Positions 55,849-64,000 of a stretch of 64,000 nt of DNA are shown in pieces. The number at the start of each line of letters is the position of its first letter. Positions within the stretch are counted from its first letter, which is position 1. The notes beneath the pieces are model-generated. The model ran no database searches. It worked only from the letters and a program-made list of their open reading frames with translations, and had not been told where the DNA came from. The stretch is taken from assembly GCA_018417955.1 (NCBI GenBank), contig JACTVC010000004.1:2666001-2730000 (forward strand). The letters are read 5' to 3'. This DNA is from Laccaria trichodermophora (Eukaryota; Basidiomycota; Agaricomycetes; Agaricales; Hydnangiaceae). Both the position numbers and the translations under genes were made by a program.

Positions 55849-56808
55849 TTAAGTATTACATAAATCGTCAATTGCCTCGGCTGCCCCTGATAAGTATGCA
55901 ATCTTTGAAAAAGCGGCGTGAATGCGAAGATAGGTGGGATCCGGGACGGGATATTGGCCCTGATCAGGAGTTGTAAAGGTGACGTATTCTGGATATTGGC
56001 GCAACCGATACGGTCCAGCTGCTTCAAGTTTGTAGTGATTTTCAACTGCCGTTGCAACAAACCAAACATTGAACCGTTCAAACTCGGCTGCAAAGTTCAA
56101 ATTGAGGGTCAACACATTCTCCAAACGGTTGACTAATTTCCCCTGAAGAGTCGCAGCAAGGTCCTCGTATCCAAAAGTGCGTAACACGTCCCAATTTAAG
56201 GCAGCATGATCCATTTTGTATGAATCTGGATGGATCTCTTGATTCGTGCAGGGATCGAAAATGTAAACCGCCCGGGTTGGGATAACAGGCAGGCAAGATC
56301 CTGAAACCAAGGTTTCCTGCTCCTTTATGGAAAGTACAGAGGTGTCGTAAATGCCAGATACCATACAGCGGAAATTGTCGCGTATCAGTGCCAGCTTTTT
56401 CGGATCCTGAAGATCCTCGTTCAAAGAGACTTTGATCATATCCCCAACAGTTTCGAACTTCGACGGACCAGTGGCACGAACATATCCCTTTGGGATGCTT
56501 TTGGTACATCCGAAGGCCAGCACAAGACCGTCATAATACATTTTCCCGACCTGCAAAACAGCAGCATCATCATCACCTATTGAGGTGATCTCCAATATGA
56601 CTTTTGATAATCCTTGATCCGAAGGTGAGTGGTGTAGGAGGTAACCTAGGATCCTGACGTAGACTAGGTCGTTGTCAATCTGCTTCCCATCGAAGTTGTG
56701 GGCACGCTGAAGATTGCCTTCGGTCCTGAGGCAAGTCTCGTAAGCACCCATGCCAGTGGGATCGCCTTGAATCACTAGAGGTGGGATGATTGGCAAAGAC
56801 TGAGGCAT
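55849..56808 (-). CDS. HNH-nuclease-like domain protein
   Basis: A single frame of 319 residues. Near residue 145 LALIRDNFRCMVSGIYD is the start of the HNH motif known from many basidiomycete proteins (R-D-x-x-x-C-x-x-[ST]-G). The tail of that domain follows: NWDVLRTFGYEDLAATLQGK, RLENVLTLNLNFAAEFERFN and WFVATAVENHYKLEA. The His expected in the central AHI-like strand is not visible: the matching place reads TRAVYIFDPCTN. It may therefore lack nuclease activity. No signal peptide. Function in fungi unknown. Confidence 0.7.
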   Translation of the reverse strand: MPQSLPIIPPLVIQGDPTGMGAYETCLRTEGNLQRAHNFDGKQIDNDLVYVRILGYLLHHSPSDQGLSKVILEITSIGDDDAAVLQVGKMYYDGLVLAFGCTKSIPKGYVRATGPSKFETVGDMIKVSLNEDLQDPKKLALIRDNFRCMVSGIYDTSVLSIKEQETLVSGSCLPVIPTRAVYIFDPCTNQEIHPDSYKMDHAALNWDVLRTFGYEDLAATLQGKLVNRLENVLTLNLNFAAEFERFNVWFVATAVENHYKLEAAGPYRLRQYPEYVTFTTPDQGQYPVPDPTYLRIHAAFSKIAYLSGAAEAIDDLCNT

Positions 56809-56912
56809 CGAACAGATGAGGATATTCGCCCGGCGTCGTGATGAGGTTAGGAAGCAGAAAGGAGTTAGGGTTAAGTCATGCTTTATTTAGCTAACGTCGG
56901 CATTCAAAAATG

Positions 56913-57626
56913 CAAGGGGTAGCGGAACGTGGATCCCGAACTGGCTGGGAGGGGGGAGTCCGGCCGAAGGCCGAAAAAAAAATAGTGACGTGAGGTATTT
57001 CTGTCACGAATTGAGCCGCGCATGTATCTGACTTGCCCAGTCTACCACCTTCACCCGAGCGTAGTCATTCTGCATCGCCTCTCGAAGCTTGGTCCTTTTG
57101 TTATTCCACTCTGGCAACACCGGTCCCAACTCGGGCCTATCATTGACAACATCATCTGCCTTCGCATACTCCTGTTTATCACCTATAACACCATCAACGA
57201 TGACAGATCATCCTTCCCCGTGCACCACTCTTCAACTGCCACCAGCCGGCCTTTGTCAAACTCTACACGGAATCTGGGTATGAGTTCTCCAACGTCTGCA
57301 ACGGTGAAGGGGGTGTAGGCGATCAGATTTTGCATGTAAATTACATTGTTGACAGTTTATAAAATTCCGCTTTCTCTCGCTTATGTTCCTCCATGCAAAA
57401 ACTTGCATGCAGAGCATTTTCAATTTGAAAGTTTGTGAGTTCTGTGTTGATAGGTAGGCTGAGGCTGTAGCTACCGAGAAGCCGGGACCATAGGGCAAAA
57501 AAAAAATTCACTAAGACGTTGGAACTCAGAAAACATACCTTATATAGTAGGAGGAGGAGGTCAACCAAATCCCCGAAAAAAAAATAGGGAGTGTTGGTAC
57601 ATTTTCCATGTTCCGCCACCCCCTTG
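56913..57626. mobile_element. Non-autonomous hAT-type element (MITE B), 714 bp
   Basis: Ends CAAGGGGTAGCGGAACGTGG and CCATGTTCCGCCACCCCCTTG match MITE A (20483-21147), in the opposite orientation. About 270 bp at the right end (TATATAGTAGGAGGAGGAGG, GTTGATAGGTAGGCTGAGGC, AACTTGCATGCAGAGCA) and about 60 bp at the left end are shared. The centre (57020-57320) is different. No 8-bp target duplication is seen (CAAAAATG against CCTCGAAG). Confidence 0.85.
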
Positions 57627-57839
57627 CCTCGAAGTCACTTCGATTCGACGGCAACACTATCCTTTGGTAAAAACCCGGTGCCCAAATAGCATAAGATATA
57701 CACGATCACTAGTCCCTGACCGGAGACACCCTTAGACATTCCCTTTCGGGTTTCCGGACACCCCGGCAACTTCCAAAACCAGTAAAAAAACCCGGAATCT
57801 ATTTTGCCCTTATTTGCCAGGCTTCTGTCAAAATCTCCA

Positions 57840-57845
57840 TATAAA
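57840..57845 (+). promoter_or_regulatory. TATA box of the small secreted protein gene
   Basis: TATAAA, 77 bp before the start codon at 57917, followed by a pyrimidine-rich leader. Confidence 0.55.
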
Positions 57846-57916
57846 GGGGTCATCCCCAACTTCGATTCCCCACCTTTCCTTTCGAAACCCACCAACAACC
57901 AATACCCTCCCAAAGA

Positions 57917-58232
57917 ATGCGCATCTCCACCGCTCTCCTGCTCTCCCCCCTCCTTATGGTCGCAAACGTCAATGCTGGCCCTATCGCCTATGGCTTATGC
58001 CAAACCGGTGCGTTCAAACGATTAAAGTCGTCTTGCCTCACCCTCACACTGGATGTGTACACGTGTAGGCTGCAACACCGTCGCTGTGGCTTGCTACGCC
58101 GCCGCCGGCGCTACTTTCGGGACCGTCATCGCAGCAGCAGCTGCACCCGCCGTAATCCTCGGCTGCAACGCGGCTCTGGGAACTTGCTCGGCGACCTGCG
58201 CCACTCTGGTTTTGTTCGCTCCCACTCCGTGA
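57917..58232 (+). CDS. Small secreted cysteine-rich protein, 84 aa
   Basis: Exons 57917-58007 and 58069-58232 join in phase. The signal peptide is MRISTALLLSPLLMVANVNA; the mature part starts GPIAYGLCQTGCNTVAVACY, then AAAGATFGTVIAAAAAPAVI and LGCNAALGTCSATCATLV, ending APTP. Six or so cysteines are arranged as C-x3-C-x6-C ... C-x6-C-x3-C around an Ala/Gly/Val-rich hydrophobic centre. Short secreted proteins with this YGxCQxGCN..CN..xGxC..C pattern and PTP end occur in fungi and other eukaryotes; their function is not known to me. Effector or antimicrobial roles would be speculation. Confidence 0.85.
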
Positions 58233-58684
58233 TCCAGTTTGTAAGTCATATGTCATTGTTCAGCTGCAGTCTTATCATTGATTGGAAGTAGATGATGCCA
58301 AATGAATGGGGTAGGATGCAGGATAGCACTATGTAAGATGTATGCCCGAAGTGGAGGACACATCGATCGTTCTGAATACAATGATAAGTTTGAGTGAGCG
58401 CCGAATGGGTGGATGAACAGCCAGCCTCTGGAAGTTCGTCTGAAGATCTCTATATCGACGACGACGGTCTTGAAATTTTCAGGTGAGGGCATCGCAGACG
58501 GTGATCCTCAAGTGATCCTGGTCAACCCTCAGCAAATTTGAGAGCATATATCCACGTAACTTTCCCTTCCTACACGTTCCGTTGTTAAATAACAAATACA
58601 AGCTTTAGACCCGTGTCTACGCCACGGTGCTCGCTGCGCTCGACCGTTGCTTCGACACGGGTCACAGCTTGCCGGGGGCAAGCC
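58233..58684. other. Intergenic with GC-rich hairpins
   Basis: GACCCGTGTC (58608) pairs with GACACGGGTC (58656) around an inner GCTCGCTGCGCTCG palindrome, followed by CTTGCCGGGGGCAAG. These compact hairpins resemble the ends of mobile elements. No gene. Confidence 0.4.
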
Positions 58685-58825
58685 CCCTGGACCAGTGATG
58701 TGCCGGTCATTGACTAGTCAATGCTAGTCATGACAAGTCAAAAGAAGTCAAAAGTCAAGTCAAATTGACCGTGACCCGGTCACCATTTACTAAATAAGGT
58801 AGGATAGTTAGATCAAAGTTAGTTA

Positions 58826-59052
58826 CAGCCGTTTTCATAACGATAGGCCAAAAGTTCAAAATTACAGATACAGTCGGACCTCGAATTCTAATCATGTCCA
58901 CGAAAATCAGCATATATTTCAGGGATGACGAGTACGATAGATCTACAGTTATACTAAATTCAGTCATCATCCGACAACTTACACGTCCAATTTTAGATTC
59001 CGCCTGTACGTGTATTTGGTCGAGATTAGGCCTATCGTTATGAAAACGGCTG
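58826..59052. mobile_element. Mariner-type MITE nested in the hAT element, 227 bp
   Basis: Perfect terminal inverted repeats CAGCCGTTTTCATAACGATA / TATCGTTATGAAAACGGCTG, flanked by TA on both sides (58824-58825, 59053-59054). No coding capacity. It must have inserted after the hAT element arose. Confidence 0.85.
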
Positions 59053-59265
59053 TAAGCAACAAACTTTTGTACAGCGCAGTCACTGCGACGCACACAAAAG
59101 ACTGGAATTTGTATTTGAAATATTTAATCTACAAGGGAAGGAAGGTCTTCAAGATTAGAGTTGTCGCTATCCTCGGGGGGCGTTTTTCTTCTCCGAAATC
59201 CAAGCGCAGCTGACAAACGGCGTGTGACCGGTATACGGCGCTCTGTATTATTTCCTTGGACGTTT

Positions 59266-59526
59266 CTAGATAGTGACAGTTAGAATTTTTAAATTATATA
59301 GAATTATCAACCATACTTGTATGAGCAAAGAAACCTCGTTGAGAATCCCTTTCACCCGTTCAGAACTCGGGGGAATACACTCCCATTCACGTGCTAACTG
59401 CGCCATGTTGCTTGCAAATGCAGCGTCAAAACTTAATGACCAAGCTTCCATGAGATCCTGCTTGGTGACGTCGTCAAGATAATGCAGGATCTCCCGACGT
59501 TGGTATACAACATCAGAAGTTGTCAT
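59266..59526 (-). other. Short ORF inside the hAT element
   Basis: 86 codons: MTTSDVVYQRREILHYLDDV, TKQDLMEAWSLSFDAAFASN and MAQLAREWECIPPSSERVKG, then a probable intron start. It looks like a normal N-terminal exon rather than transposase. It could be a captured host gene fragment or part of a lineage-specific gene. Not recognised. Confidence 0.35.
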
Positions 59527-60162
59527 AATTTCTTCTTCAAAAAATTAGTAGATTTTCACAATCATAAATTCAGAGCCTCACAATTTACTGAAAAATTGCA
59601 GAATAGTGTACAAAGTTGGTTGTTTAGTTTGAGGATGTGAGCATCTATTCACAATTCCTGTCCTTTTATTTCTTTCCTTGCTCAGACTACCCCGGGCCTG
59701 TCACTCTGGCCCTCCTCTGATCACTCCTGGCACTCCGGATAAATGTTGGATTGATTATATATACTTCACGCATGTAGTATGGAGTGCATATGCCAACGCG
59801 CATGCAAATTGCTCATTATGTTAATGATAATCCCCACTCTCCAAGTAGGGCAGACCCTTCCCATCAGACCCTTACCGTCACGGCGACTCACCTTCCCTTG
59901 AAGTCATTCATCACGTGCAAGTCAATCAAAAATCGATGTCAATGACTAGTCATGACTAGTCATCAAAGTCATGACCGTGACTTCCTGTTTTTAGTCATGA
60001 CCTTCCAACACTGCCCTGGACCCCCTGGTACGCATGCCTCATCCTAGCCACATGTGATGGTGTGAATTGCTTAGTAACATAAAGCTGAACCTTTGTGTTT
60101 TCATGTATAGACCCTTCCAGTATAATGTCGCCGTGTATGCATCGTTCTGGCCTCATGAGTTG

Positions 60163-63049
<2,887 letters not shown>

Positions 63050-64000
63050 CTACACCCCATAATCCTCCAACAGCTCCCGAATGCCCTCCGTCGTAGCGGC
63101 CGCTCTTGGCTCAAAATTTACTTTGAACGGCAATGGATGGGTATTTGCCGACTCCGTGAACGCCAGGTCGTCGATCGGTGCAGATGGGTCTGCTTTGATT
63201 TTGAAGGCCCAATGTGTAAGAGCCGTATTCATGAGTACCGACCTACACAAGTGTGTGAGCTCGAAAGAGAGGGTCAAGCATTGAATATTGAGTTCTTACG
63301 CAGTTGCCATGTGTTGTCCAGGGCACACGCTACAAAGCGATGTGAGATGGGTCAAGTTCGACGAAGGAGAAACCACCTACCGACGCCCAAATCCAAATGT
63401 ATACGCTTTGAGCTCTTCCCGGACCTTTCCCTCCTCATTGATCCACCGCTGGGGATTAAACTTCTCCGGGTCTGAGAAGACCTCTGGATCACGTCCCACG
63501 GCCCAAATATTGCCCATTACCGTGGCACCCTTCGGTATCAAATAGCCGTTCTTGAAGGAGATTAGGATTGAAAGTCAATCACGACTAGAGGGAACTAGCT
63601 CACCCAGATGATGTCCTTTGTGGCCTTGTGCGCGAAGCCTATCGTTGTATTGTATCAACGTTTGTATGACGGTCGTATAGGGGGTGCGATAGGTACCTCC
63701 AGCGCTGACAGGTCTCCATCTGAAGGACTCCAATACAAACGCGTTTGTCTGTGGAAGCATATCCAAATCCGCGAACGTTGGCGCTACAAGCCAATTTATG
63801 ATCAGGGGTCATTGAAATTATGACATCGAAACTCACGTCTTTCCCGTCCGATTACCGCATCCAACTCCTCTTGCACCTTAGCCTGAGCTTCCGGATAACA
63901 GGCTGCAGCCAAGACACTTATACTGATAGCACTGGCCGTTGTATCGGATCCAGCGCCGAACATGCTCCCGGCGAGATACACCGTTTCGTCGTCCGACAGC
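63050..64000 (-). CDS. Cytochrome P450, C-terminal part (N-terminus outside window)
   Basis: Minus-strand exons 64000-63836 (continuing beyond the edge), 63783-63697, 63638-63604, 63550-63381, 63329-63300 and 63242-63050, all in phase. P450 landmarks in order: I-helix AGSMFGAGSDTTAS; K-helix FVLESFRWRPVS (Glu-x-x-Arg); PKGATVMGNIWAVGRDPEVF; FNPQRWI; and the heme-binding loop FGFGRRVCPGQHMA with the Cys ligand. The end is IRELLEDYGV. It is probably an ER-anchored monooxygenase of the large basidiomycete CYP families with substrate unknown. No lesion in the visible part. Confidence 0.95.

Larger units (their letters stand above)
58693..60013. mobile_element. hAT-type element, 1321 bp, non-autonomous
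   Basis: Flanked by a perfect 8-bp duplication CCCTGGAC (58685-58692 and 60014-60021). Ends are CAGTGATG and CAACACTG, an imperfect inverted repeat. Both subterminal regions carry many copies of the palindrome TGACTAGTCA and TAGTCATGAC, typical transposase-binding repeats of hAT elements. No transposase coding sequence is visible. It contains a nested mariner-type MITE and a short ORF. Confidence 0.85.

Noticed and set aside
57022..57318. 98-aa plus-strand frame inside MITE B
   Set aside because: Lies in the variable centre of a non-autonomous element. The minus strand also shows a protein-like word (VADVGELIPRFRVEFDKGR), so a captured fragment is possible but not supported.
63288..63545. 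Plus-strand 85-aa frame over the P450 end
   Set aside because: Antisense of the P450 exons, which have clear heme-binding and ExxR motifs.

Overview
The window comes from a filamentous basidiomycete, most likely an Agaricomycete (mushroom-forming fungus). The evidence is many short introns of about 45-60 bp with GT..AG ends, a KDZ-transposon cysteine-cluster protein, an NB-ARC/TPR receptor, F-box/LRR paralogues, a questin-oxidase-like enzyme, a tyrosine-recombinase retroelement and an ATG18 orthologue. I cannot name the species. All gene models were spliced by hand; where I list exons, the reading frame was checked across each junction.

Layout. 1-1730: right part of a KDZ-associated protein. 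1740-2545: minisatellite of 76-bp units. 2950-4182: broken, partly inverted copy of the 480-aa gene at 17990-19432. 6427-9639: NLR-type receptor with ten almost identical TPRs. 9940-17240: AT-rich, decayed, lineage-specific region with four copies of a small coiled-coil gene and a solo TPR relic. 17990-22760: intact 480-aa gene, a genuine intron-containing tRNA-Phe(GAA), then an array of tRNA-Phe-like units whose anticodon position reads AAA, one of them interrupted by a hAT-type MITE. 23870-27480: a VWA-domain gene and a convergent unknown gene whose upstream regions are inverted copies of each other. 28461-30091: questin-oxidase-like enzyme. 31640-37464: a second copy of the segment (gene relic, tRNA-Phe, tRNA-like unit), apparently split by a 4.9-kb tyrosine-recombinase (DIRS/Ngaro-type) retrotransposon.

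37980-42519: secreted Ser/Pro-rich protein, small membrane-like protein, mariner-like MITE, F-box-type protein. 42767-52119: two F-box/LRR paralogues made by segmental duplication; the first carries a 5'-truncated LINE just behind it, and small duplicated ORFs lie between. 53601-55297: ATG18. 55849-56808: HNH-like protein. 56913-57626: second hAT MITE. 57917-58232: small secreted cysteine-rich protein. 58693-60013: hAT element with perfect 8-bp target duplication and a mariner-like MITE inside it. 60163-62629: GH13 alpha-glucosidase with one in-frame stop. 63050-64000: C-terminal part of a cytochrome P450 that runs off the right edge.

The genes do not form one pathway. The window is a mosaic of conserved housekeeping (ATG18, tRNA-Phe), metabolic (maltase, P450, questin oxidase) and secreted or recognition genes (NLR, small secreted proteins), heavily reshaped by at least six mobile elements and several segmental duplications.
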